Origin: Candidatus Peregrinibacteria bacterium CG10_big_fil_rev_8_21_14_0_10_36_19 | Lineage (GTDB): Bacteria > Patescibacteriota > Gracilibacteria > UBA1369 > LOWO2-01-FULL-3 | DNA length: 64,000 bases | Direction of reading: 5' to 3' | NCBI GenBank assembly: GCA_002772535.1 | Contig: PFDP01000014.1 | Location: 1 to 64,000 of the forward strand | In this document: positions 32,743 through 40,631 of the stretch, in pieces | Layout: every line of letters begins with the position of its first letter | How positions within the stretch are numbered: the first letter of the stretch is position 1 | The notes under the pieces: generated by a model | The model's database searches: none | Told to the model about the DNA's origin: nothing | What the model saw: only the letters and a program-made list of their open reading frames with translations | Made by a program: the position numbers and the translations under genes

Positions 32743-34829
32743 TATTCAAGGGTTCTAATTTTTTCTTCCTCTATGTATGCCTGTAAAATATCACCTTCCA
32801 ACACCTCAACATCACCAACAAATTTAATACCACACTCATTACCTTCACCAATTTCTTTAACCACCTCATCAACTTTTCTCAAAGAATCGATTACACCTTT
32901 TCCAACCACATTATCCGCATCTTCAGAGTTTCTTCCTCTAATAATTCTTATCTTAGCTTTGTTTTGTAATTTTCCAGTAAGGACTCTACAACCAATAATC
33001 ATTTCCTTCTTTTTTGTAAGGAAGATTTGTCTCACTTCAGCTCTACCAATTACTACTTCTAAAACTTCGGGTTCAAGAAGTCCGCTTAAAATTCTCTTAA
33101 TATCCTCAAGTAGATCGTAAATTACTTTATATTTTTTTACCTCAACCCCTTCTCTTTCTGCTGTTTTTTGAACATAAGGAGAATCAAAGTCTGTATGGAA
33201 AGCCGCAATCATACCTCTACTTGCACTAGCCATCATGATATCAGATTTTGTAACAGAACCAACACCTCCATGAATTATCTTAACAGCAACTTCTTCATCT
33301 TTAATTTTAGCAACAGACTGTCTAATAGCCTCAAGAGACCCTTTTGCATCTGCTTTAATAACAATTTTTAATGTCTTATCAGATTTAACACTTGAAATAA
33401 GTTGATTAATTCCAGACATTTTTTCGTTATCTCTTTCCTTTGAAAGTAGATTTATTTCTTCAGCTTTAGTGCGGGCTGTTTTTTCATCTTTTACTACTTG
33501 TAAAATATCACCACTCTTTGGGGTTTCACTAAGACCTGCAATTAATACAGGTGTGGAAGGCCCAGCAAGTCTAATGTTTTTTCCATTATGGTCCTTCATT
33601 AATTTTATACGACCATAAGTGTTACCAACCACAACATTGTGCATGATTTTTAATGTACCAGTGTTCACAAGTATAGTTGCCACAGGTCCCAGACTATTAT
33701 CTAAATGTGCTTCAACAACAGTACCAACCGCTTCACGATTTGGGTTTGCCTTCAAGTTTTCCATCTCGGCAGTCAAAAGAATCATATCAAGAAGTTCATC
33801 TACACCAGCTCCTGTCATAGCAGATACCGGAACACAAACAGTAGTTCCACCCCAATCTTCAGGCTGAAGACCGTGTTCTGTTAATTCACCCTTTAGCTTT
33901 TCTAAGTTTGCTTCAGGCTTATCTATTTTATTCATTGCCACAATTATTGGCACTCCAGCTTCTTTTGCATGGTTCATAGCCTCAATTGTTTGAGGTTTAA
34001 TTCCTTCATCAGCAGCAACAACAAGAATTGCAATATCAGTAACTTTTGCTCCACGTGCTCTCATAGCAGTAAAAGCCTCATGGCCAGGTGTGTCCAAAAA
34101 TGTAATAGCCTTTCCTTTCTTAGTTACCTGATAGGCACCAATATGCTGTGTAATGCCACCAGACTCACCAGAAACAACATCGGCTTCCCTGATAGAATCT
34201 AAAAGTTTCGTTTTACCGTGGTCTACGTGCCCCATCACACAAACAACTGCAGGCCTTTCAACCAAAGCATCTTTATCATCTTCCTCGATCATTCGAGAAA
34301 GATCACCAGACATAAACTCTTCGGCGTCACCAGCAACGCGAATCCTTTTTACCTTCACTCCCATATCCTCAGCAATAATCTGAGCAGTCTCAAAATCAAT
34401 TTGTTGATTAATATTCGCTAAAATACCGTTTTTCATTAATTCACCAATGATTTTTGCAATTTTAATCCCAGTCTTTTCCGCAAACTCTTTTACAGAAATT
34501 GTTTCACCAATCTCTACAACATCTCCAACGCTAACAGTTGTGTCAGTTTTTGTAACTTTCTGTTTCGAATCTTTACCAGCCATTTTCTTTCTCTGACTCT
34601 TAACAATTTCTCTTTCCCTCTCAGCAGCAATCATTTCATCATAAAGATTAGCAACATCGTTGCTATCTCCAGATGCATTAGAAAGCTCTTCCAATATTAA
34701 TTCTGCAACATCATCTTCAATAGTTTTTGCCTTATCTGCAACGTCAAAACCTAGCTCAATAATTTTTTCTTTGAGCTCTTTAACATCCATTCCAAGTTGT
34801 TCAGCCAAATCGGCTAATTTTTTAGACAT
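32742..34829 (-). CDS. infB: Translation initiation factor IF-2
   Basis: GTPase that brings fMet-tRNA to the 30S subunit. GHVDHGKT (G1) lies near residues 200-207, followed by DTPGHEAF (G3) and NKID (G4), then the EF-Tu-like and C-terminal IF2 domains. The N-terminal region is short, with a domain resembling IF2_N. The start is placed at ATG 34829 ([13 protein letters not shown], about 695 aa); the frame is open from TTG 34841, which lies within the -10. First gene of the run with the dTDP-sugar genes. Confidence 0.96.
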   Translation of the reverse strand: MSKKLADLAEQLGMDVKELKEKIIELGFDVADKAKTIEDDVAELILEELSNASGDSNDVANLYDEMIAAEREREIVKSQRKKMAGKDSKQKVTKTDTTVSVGDVVEIGETISVKEFAEKTGIKIAKIIGELMKNGILANINQQIDFETAQIIAEDMGVKVKRIRVAGDAEEFMSGDLSRMIEEDDKDALVERPAVVCVMGHVDHGKTKLLDSIREADVVSGESGGITQHIGAYQVTKKGKAITFLDTPGHEAFTAMRARGAKVTDIAILVVAADEGIKPQTIEAMNHAKEAGVPIIVAMNKIDKPEANLEKLKGELTEHGLQPEDWGGTTVCVPVSAMTGAGVDELLDMILLTAEMENLKANPNREAVGTVVEAHLDNSLGPVATILVNTGTLKIMHNVVVGNTYGRIKLMKDHNGKNIRLAGPSTPVLIAGLSETPKSGDILQVVKDEKTARTKAEEINLLSKERDNEKMSGINQLISSVKSDKTLKIVIKADAKGSLEAIRQSVAKIKDEEVAVKIIHGGVGSVTKSDIMMASASRGMIAAFHTDFDSPYVQKTAEREGVEVKKYKVIYDLLEDIKRILSGLLEPEVLEVVIGRAEVRQIFLTKKKEMIIGCRVLTGKLQNKAKIRIIRGRNSEDADNVVGKGVIDSLRKVDEVVKEIGEGNECGIKFVGDVEVLEGDILQAYIEEEKIRTLE

Positions 34830-34840
34830 AATTGGCTTCA

Positions 34841-34869
34841 ATACTACGCAAAAAATAGCTTAAAGTAAA
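34841..34869 (-). promoter_or_regulatory. Promoter of infB and the dTDP-sugar run
   Basis: On the minus strand, TTTACT (34869-34864) and TAGTAT (34846-34841) are 17 bp apart. Transcription would start about 5 nt before ATG 34829, giving a nearly leaderless mRNA. Confidence 0.4.
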
Positions 34870-34879
34870 GACCCAAAAG

Positions 34880-35992
34880 ATGTATATTGTGCTCATGGAA
34901 AATATACTTCTCATTCTCAGCATCGGAATAATAATTTTTATGGGTTTCCTCGTGGTAAAACTCAAAGATATGAGCGGATCCAAAAGCGACGAAAAATTAC
35001 TTTTTGACTACATCGAGGCACTCAGAAAAGAAATTAGAGATTCCAACAACGAAAATAGAAGGGACTCACTTGAAAGGTTAGATCGCCTAGACGATAGATT
35101 AACAAAAGGCTTAAAGTTTTCCTCTGAAACTCTTCAAAAGCAATTTTCCCAAAGTTCGGAACTAATCCAAGAGGTTACAAAAAGATTAACAAAGCTGGAT
35201 GAGACAAATAAACAGGTTTTAAATTTTTCAGAACAGATGCAAAGTCTTGAAAATATTCTCAAAAATCCAAAGCAAAGGGGGATATTAGGGGAATACTTTC
35301 TTGAATCGTTACTTTCACAGGTATTAGCTCCAAACCAGTATCAAATGCAATATAAATTCAAAGACGATGTCATAGTTGATGCAGCTATTTTTTTTAAGGA
35401 CAAAATCATACCTATTGATGCAAAGTTTTCACTGGAAAAGTATAATAAAATAATGGAAGAAAATGATGCTGACAAAAGAGATAAACTGGAAAAGGAGTTT
35501 CGTGTAGATATTAAAAACCGCATCGACGAAACCTCTAAGTACATTAAGCCAAACGAAAATACTACTGATTTTGCCTTTATGTTTATTCCTGCAGAAGGTA
35601 TTTATTATAATCTTCTCATATACAAGACAGGTGCCGTGCAAGTTAATTCACATGATCTAATTGAATATGCTTTCAAGAAACATGTTATAATTGTTTCACC
35701 AACATCATTCTATGCCTATCTTGAAACTGTGATGCAGGGGCTTAAAGCCTTAAAAATGGAAGAGTCGGTTAAGGAAATAATTTTGAAGGTAGGGGATTTA
35801 GGTAGACACTTAAGTAGCTATGAATCTTATCTAGAAAAGCTTGGTAACAATTTAGGAACTACAGTAAATATGTATAATAGTGCATATAAGGAATTTAAAA
35901 AGGTGGATAAGGATATTTATAAAATTACAGATGGTGAAGCCGGTGGTTCGGCAGAACTTATAACAGTAGATAAACCAAATTTAGAAGCATAA
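34880..35992 (+). CDS. rmuC: RmuC-family DNA recombination protein
   Basis: Membrane-anchored protein of the RmuC family, thought to limit inversions and to carry a PD-(D/E)XK-like core. Residues 1-28 form a membrane anchor (ILLILSIGIIIFMGFLVV), about 40-130 a coiled coil (LERLDRLDDRLTKGLKFSS), then the conserved QRGILGEYFLESLL, PIDAKFSLEKYNK and FMFIPAEGIYYNLL segments, and YLETVMQGLK. The 370-aa length is normal. ATG 34895 (MENILL) is an alternative start that removes five residues. Confidence 0.93.
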   Translation: MYIVLMENILLILSIGIIIFMGFLVVKLKDMSGSKSDEKLLFDYIEALRKEIRDSNNENRRDSLERLDRLDDRLTKGLKFSSETLQKQFSQSSELIQEVTKRLTKLDETNKQVLNFSEQMQSLENILKNPKQRGILGEYFLESLLSQVLAPNQYQMQYKFKDDVIVDAAIFFKDKIIPIDAKFSLEKYNKIMEENDADKRDKLEKEFRVDIKNRIDETSKYIKPNENTTDFAFMFIPAEGIYYNLLIYKTGAVQVNSHDLIEYAFKKHVIIVSPTSFYAYLETVMQGLKALKMEESVKEIILKVGDLGRHLSSYESYLEKLGNNLGTTVNMYNSAYKEFKKVDKDIYKITDGEAGGSAELITVDKPNLEA

Positions 35993-36002
35993 CCCAAAAC
36001 AT

Positions 36003-36488
36003 ATGAATACATATTATAAAGGAATTTTTACATTTTTACTTGTTGGAGTAGTTGTTGGTGGAATGTACTTACAAAACTCCAATCCAGCACTTTTTAAAGG
36101 TTTTATTGGACAGAAGTCCCTTAACGACAGTGAGAATGTTCAAACTGCATTAGCAGACTTGAAAGCAAGTGTTGATGTTATAGCACCAACAATAGGCGAC
36201 GAAGATATGAAAATTAACGCATCAATTGAAAACGTTGGTGAAGGCGCGATACAACAAGGACAGCCATTTAAATATTCAATTTTTGTTAATGATGTAGAGG
36301 TATTCACAAATACAGACTCCTATACATCAATGGAGCCAGGGGATAGTTTTAGCTTTGAATATCCAGTGCCAAAAAGTATTTACCAATATCCACCAGAGGG
36401 TTCAGTAAGATTTGTTATTGATCCAGAAAACAATATCTCCGAAAGTAATGAAGAGAATAATGAGGCAGTAAGTGCATATTTATACTAA
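36003..36488 (+). CDS. Membrane-anchored CARDB-type surface protein, 161 aa
   Basis: Residues about 6-24 (GIFTFLLVGVVVGGMYL) form an uncleaved signal anchor or signal peptide. The rest is a single Ig-like beta domain of CARDB type: INASIENVGEGAI, FKYSIFVNDVEV and FVIDPENNISESNEENNEA, the last being the typical CARDB closing motif. It is exposed outside the membrane and probably involved in adhesion or protein binding. It follows rmuC by 10 bp and overlaps the convergent helicase gene by 4 bp. Confidence 0.85.
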   Translation: MNTYYKGIFTFLLVGVVVGGMYLQNSNPALFKGFIGQKSLNDSENVQTALADLKASVDVIAPTIGDEDMKINASIENVGEGAIQQGQPFKYSIFVNDVEVFTNTDSYTSMEPGDSFSFEYPVPKSIYQYPPEGSVRFVIDPENNISESNEENNEAVSAYLY

Positions 36489-39289
36489 GCGGCCGGGCAA
36501 ATTAGTCTAAAATCACAAAAACTACAAGGAAATCCGGGAGTTGGTGCAAAATCCGACTCGCGGATTTTTGAAACTGTCTCAAGTATTTTAACTCTAGCCT
36601 TTGGAACATCTAATTCCTCCACACTAATTGATATTTTCTTATTATCTTCCAAATAATAGAGACTAGCCTTTGAAACTCTCAAATTGAAGACTTCTTGAGC
36701 AGCAATTACATAAAGAGCCAATTGAGTGTTTCCCTTCAATTTTAAATCATCTTTGAGCCTTCCAGTTTTGTAATCTATTACTTCGTAAGTGCCATCGCTA
36801 AGCTTATCAATTCTATCAACTCTTCCGGTAAACCAATTGTCGTTTAACTTAATACTAAAGGGTCTTTCCAAATATGCTGGCTTTATCCACGGATCTGAAT
36901 TTGTTTTATAAAACTCTTCAAGTTGTTCCCATCCTTTTTTCTTTCTCTCTGCAGCGTGTTCTAAACTATCATATCCATGTGGTAGCCAATTTTTTTCATA
37001 TAATTCCTTCATTAGTTCAATGCTCACAGCTTGGGAAGATTTCAAAACTTTATAAAAATCATGCAAGGTTCCATGTATGCTATTTCCAAAATTAGCAGCA
37101 TGTCCTTGAGAAACTGGAATATTTAGTAAGTATTGATAATTAAATTTTAATGGACATGTATTAAATGTTTCTATCTTAGAATGGCTCAGTCTTGATAGGT
37201 TGTATTTTGGCAGCTCAAATATTGGTTCAGCTGGCTTTTTAAATTTACGCAAATTATCAACCACATCGATACTCTCTTCATGTTCAATCATTTTTACACC
37301 ATCAACCTCCAAAATTTCTTTAACAAAAGGGGAAACTTTCCAAACCTTATTGCCTTCATACTTTTTACTCATTGTTATGTATAGATTGCTTCTAGCGCGA
37401 GTAATGGCTACATAAAAAAGCCTTCTTTCTTCTTGTCTATGTACATCACCCTCAGGAACAATCTCTTTACTCAATTCAACGGGAATCTCAAATTTTTCAC
37501 TTCTATTTGTACCAGGAAACCTATGGTCAACAGCACTGATTACAAATACAGCATCAAATTCTAGGCCTTTACTAGAATGAACAGACAGTATTTGAACAGA
37601 ATCTCTATCATAGTTGAAATCAGAAGCCATTACGGAATTACTTTCCTCCAGAAGATTTAAATATTCAACAAAATCGATAACCGACTTTTCCTCATGATCT
37701 TTTTCAAATCTGGAAACCTGTTTGGCAAACTGATTAACATGGTACATTTCTTCAAACATATCCTTCTCAACCATATAATCTAAATATCCAGATTCCCTCA
37801 AAAATTCATTAAAAACTTCACCTATAGAAGACTTTTTTGAAAATTCTATTAAGTGTTCAAGGAGGTCGGATATTTTCTTTATTCCCTCTTCAGTACCTGG
37901 GATACTCAGATTGTCAACATCCACACCCTTTCTTAAAGCATTGATGATGTGGGTATTTGATCCACTGTTAAGCAATTTTAAAATATCGGACATTGGGACT
38001 GCAAAAACATCCATCTTCAAAATCCTTAGAACTGAAATGTCGTCATATGGATTTGCTAAGGCTCGTGCCACACTAACCAAATCCTTAATTTCCTCAAGCA
38101 TCAAAATACCTTTAGAGTCCTTTACCTGATAGGGAATATTTAGTGGTTTTAAGGCGTCAATTATTGGATGTACATGTTGATTACTTCTCGACAAAATAGC
38201 CATACTCCCATAATTCACACCTTTTTCATGTAGTTCTTTTATTTGTTCAGCTACAAAATTTGCTTCCTCAAGATAGGTTGGAAAACTGTGACACTCTACA
38301 CACCCAGACTCATCTCTAGTCGCTCTAAGTTTTTTACTAATTCCACTGCGTGACTCAAGCCTATCAGGATTATTATTTTGAATTAATGAATACGATGCAT
38401 CTAGTACCTCCTGACAACTTCTATAGTTATCTGTTAAAACAACCTTCTTAAGATTCTTAAAATCATTTTCAAACTGTAATATGTTACTTAAACTTGCTCC
38501 TCTCCATTTATAAATGCTTTGGTCATCATCACCAACAACAACCAAATTTTCAGACTCAGCAGTGATCATTTTAACTAGTGCATATTGAGAGTAGTTTGTG
38601 TCTTGAAACTCATCAACCATCACAAATTTAAATCTTTCCCTATATTTTTTTAAGACAGACTCACGCCTTGAAAAAAGCCTTAAAGTGTAAAATATCAAAT
38701 CGGAAAAATCCAAATAGTTCTTCTCAATCATTACTTCAAAGTATTTTTTATACGCATTAGCTAGTTCTAAAGTTTTTTCTCCTTCTTCACCATCAAGTTT
38801 TTTTGCATATTCAATATATTCATCAGGCTCAATCAGTTCTTCTTTTAAACGACCAAAATGTTTAAGCAAATCATTTATAAAGCTGTTTGGATTGCCGAGT
38901 GGTCGATAGTAGTTTAGTTCAAATTTAAAAAGATTTTTTTTAAAAAAAAGCCACTTCTCAACATCATCAAGTAGCTTATAGCCAGGATCAAGACCAATTT
39001 CAGAACCTGACTCCCTCAAAATTCCATCACAAAATCCATGAAAGGTTTTTACACAGATTTCTTCATAACTAAGAGGCATACCTTCGTCTATTCTTTCAGC
39101 CATTTCGCTTGCTGCCTTTTCAGTAAATGTTAATGCCAATATCTCAGTAGTACGCGCTTTGCCAGTTGAAATTAACTGCAAAATTCTCGATGTAATAACT
39201 CTTGTTTTTCCAGTTCCGGCACCAGCAATTATTAATAACGGCCCCTCTACATGGTTTACTGCCTGATTTTGAGATTCGTTTAAATCCAT
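36485..39289 (-). CDS. UvrD/RecB-like helicase fused to a PD-(D/E)XK nuclease
   Basis: Superfamily 1A helicase for DNA repair or recombination, 934 aa. Walker A AGAGTGKTRVI lies near 21-31, VDEFQDTNYSQY (motif II) and VGDDDQSIYKWRGA (motif III) follow, and the VAITRARSNLYI motif lies near residue 630. The last ~240 residues are a RecB/AddB-type nuclease with EVIDYKTGR near 833 and four Cys (one in FNTCPLKF, three in PCSFCDFRLIC) arranged as in iron-sulfur nucleases. The plan resembles AdnA/AdnB or AddB-like subunits. No partner subunit or Chi-related gene is adjacent. Confidence 0.92.
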   Translation of the reverse strand: MDLNESQNQAVNHVEGPLLIIAGAGTGKTRVITSRILQLISTGKARTTEILALTFTEKAASEMAERIDEGMPLSYEEICVKTFHGFCDGILRESGSEIGLDPGYKLLDDVEKWLFFKKNLFKFELNYYRPLGNPNSFINDLLKHFGRLKEELIEPDEYIEYAKKLDGEEGEKTLELANAYKKYFEVMIEKNYLDFSDLIFYTLRLFSRRESVLKKYRERFKFVMVDEFQDTNYSQYALVKMITAESENLVVVGDDDQSIYKWRGASLSNILQFENDFKNLKKVVLTDNYRSCQEVLDASYSLIQNNNPDRLESRSGISKKLRATRDESGCVECHSFPTYLEEANFVAEQIKELHEKGVNYGSMAILSRSNQHVHPIIDALKPLNIPYQVKDSKGILMLEEIKDLVSVARALANPYDDISVLRILKMDVFAVPMSDILKLLNSGSNTHIINALRKGVDVDNLSIPGTEEGIKKISDLLEHLIEFSKKSSIGEVFNEFLRESGYLDYMVEKDMFEEMYHVNQFAKQVSRFEKDHEEKSVIDFVEYLNLLEESNSVMASDFNYDRDSVQILSVHSSKGLEFDAVFVISAVDHRFPGTNRSEKFEIPVELSKEIVPEGDVHRQEERRLFYVAITRARSNLYITMSKKYEGNKVWKVSPFVKEILEVDGVKMIEHEESIDVVDNLRKFKKPAEPIFELPKYNLSRLSHSKIETFNTCPLKFNYQYLLNIPVSQGHAANFGNSIHGTLHDFYKVLKSSQAVSIELMKELYEKNWLPHGYDSLEHAAERKKKGWEQLEEFYKTNSDPWIKPAYLERPFSIKLNDNWFTGRVDRIDKLSDGTYEVIDYKTGRLKDDLKLKGNTQLALYVIAAQEVFNLRVSKASLYYLEDNKKISISVEELDVPKARVKILETVSKIRESDFAPTPGFPCSFCDFRLICPAA

Positions 39290-39308
39290 AGTGGTGTCAT
39301 TCTATAAC

Positions 39309-39338
39309 AAAAAGAGCCCTTAAAGTAAGGGCTCTTTT
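39309..39338 (-). terminator. Bidirectional rho-independent terminator after rpsA
   Basis: AAAAGAGCCCTTA (39310-39322) pairs with TAAGGGCTCTTTT (39326-39338) across a 3-nt loop, with A/T runs on both sides. It lies 18 bp after the rpsA stop and 20 bp before the helicase start, so it ends the S1 transcript. Confidence 0.93.
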
Positions 39339-39355
39339 AAAATTCTAATTAAACA

Positions 39356-40504
39356 TTATTCTTCAGTCGTTTCCTCTTCAGCAGCAGCCTTTTTTGATTT
39401 TTTTGGCTCTTCAGTAAGCGCTTTGATAGAAAGACCAACACGGTGATCCTCAGGATCAATAGCAATTACTTTTGCTTTAATTTTATCACCAACATTCAAA
39501 GTTGTATTTGGTGTAGCACCTTCTTCACCACCCTCAGAAATTTCACTTACATGTATTAGACCATTAATATCGTCATCAAGTTTGATGAAAGCTCCAAATT
39601 GAGTCACTCTACTTACTTCACCTTCAACAACAGCTCCAACCTTGTATTTTTTAGTAGCCTCAACCCAAGGGTCTGGAACTAGTCTCTTCATTGAAAGGCT
39701 AATTTTATCTTTATCTTTTCCGATAACCATGATGTCAACAGGATCTCCAAGTTTACCGTAGTCGTTAGGGTCTTTAACGTGTCCCCAAGCAATTTCAGAG
39801 ATATGTACAAGTCCTTCAAGTCCATCAAATGTAACGAAGATACCAAACTTAACAATACCACTGATTTTACCCTTCACAACATCACCTGTGTTTAAATCAC
39901 CAAGTGCACCCTTTCTAGCATCTGCTTCAGCAGCCTTTTCAGATAAGATAAGTTTTCCACCTTCTCTATCAAGATTGATAATTCTAACATCAAGCTCAAC
40001 ACCAACTAGTTTTTGAAGTCTAGTTAGAATTTGGCTAGAATCAGCACCGTCAACACGTGGATAGTGAAGTGGAGCCAATTGTGAAACAGGGATAAATCCT
40101 TTAATTCCATCAATATTTAGAAGTAGACCACCTTTGTTTGCTTCACTAGCAGCCACTTTAATTGTTTTTTGTGATTCATGAGCATCAAGAAATTTATTCC
40201 AAGTTTTTTCTTGGCTTGCTTTTCTCAGTGATAGTTCAACAAGACCGTCATCATTTTCTTCATCCAATACGTATGCAGAAACAAGATCACCAGCCTTAAG
40301 ATCATCAATCGTACCTACGCTATCGTGAGCTTCTTGCCCAGTAATAATACCAGTAGACGCACCACCTAGATCAACTAGGATTTTCTTTTTATCAATATAA
40401 ACAACAGTCCCTTCAACCAAATCTCCAGTTCTAGGAAGTTTGAACGAATCGACATCTTTCAGCAAGTCTTCCATAACGGAACTTGCAATATATGCGTTAG
40501 CCAT
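39356..40504 (-). CDS. rpsA: 30S ribosomal protein S1
   Basis: Binds mRNA on the small subunit and helps initiation, likely important here because Shine-Dalgarno sequences are scarce. The 382-aa protein has four S1/OB repeats (about 24-93, 108-190, 207-276 and 291-362); the third has the textbook FGIFVTFDGLEGLVHISEIAW and the fourth FGAFIKLDDDINGLIHVSEIS. A Lys/Ala/Glu-rich tail follows. Four repeats fit small-S1 types of Gram-positives and CPR, against six in E. coli. Strong promoter, structured leader and own terminator make it a single-gene unit. Confidence 0.95.
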   Translation of the reverse strand: MANAYIASSVMEDLLKDVDSFKLPRTGDLVEGTVVYIDKKKILVDLGGASTGIITGQEAHDSVGTIDDLKAGDLVSAYVLDEENDDGLVELSLRKASQEKTWNKFLDAHESQKTIKVAASEANKGGLLLNIDGIKGFIPVSQLAPLHYPRVDGADSSQILTRLQKLVGVELDVRIINLDREGGKLILSEKAAEADARKGALGDLNTGDVVKGKISGIVKFGIFVTFDGLEGLVHISEIAWGHVKDPNDYGKLGDPVDIMVIGKDKDKISLSMKRLVPDPWVEATKKYKVGAVVEGEVSRVTQFGAFIKLDDDINGLIHVSEISEGGEEGATPNTTLNVGDKIKAKVIAIDPEDHRVGLSIKALTEEPKKSKKAAAEEETTEE

Positions 40505-40515
40505 AAACAGTTACC

Positions 40516-40564
40516 AGCAAGATATCTTAATAATAATAGTCGGTGGGGAATATCACATCTTGCT
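40516..40564 (-). promoter_or_regulatory. Structured 5' leader of rpsA
   Basis: In the roughly 88-nt leader, AGCAAGAT (40564-40557) can pair with ATCTTGCT (40523-40516), the 3' arm ending 11 nt before the ATG. A second small hairpin CCAC-AAGTC-GTGG lies near the transcript start. Folding could occlude the start region. S1 autoregulation through its leader is known in other bacteria. Confidence 0.5.
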
Positions 40565-40598
40565 AATGGAATCGATCAACTCAACCCACGACTTGTGG

Positions 40599-40627
40599 AT
40601 TATATTAACAAACATTGGCTGTGTCAA
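40599..40627 (-). promoter_or_regulatory. Consensus promoter of rpsA
   Basis: On the minus strand, perfect TTGACA (40627-40622) and perfect TATAAT (40604-40599) are separated by 17 bp, the strongest promoter in the window. It lies 5 bp beyond the clpC stop codon. Confidence 0.92.
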
Positions 40628-40631
40628 GGCT

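Noticed and set aside
38880-38940. tRNA-like string (TTGCCGAGTGGTCGATAGTAG) in the helicase gene
   Set aside because: No acceptor, anticodon or T arm can be formed; it is within a conserved coding region.
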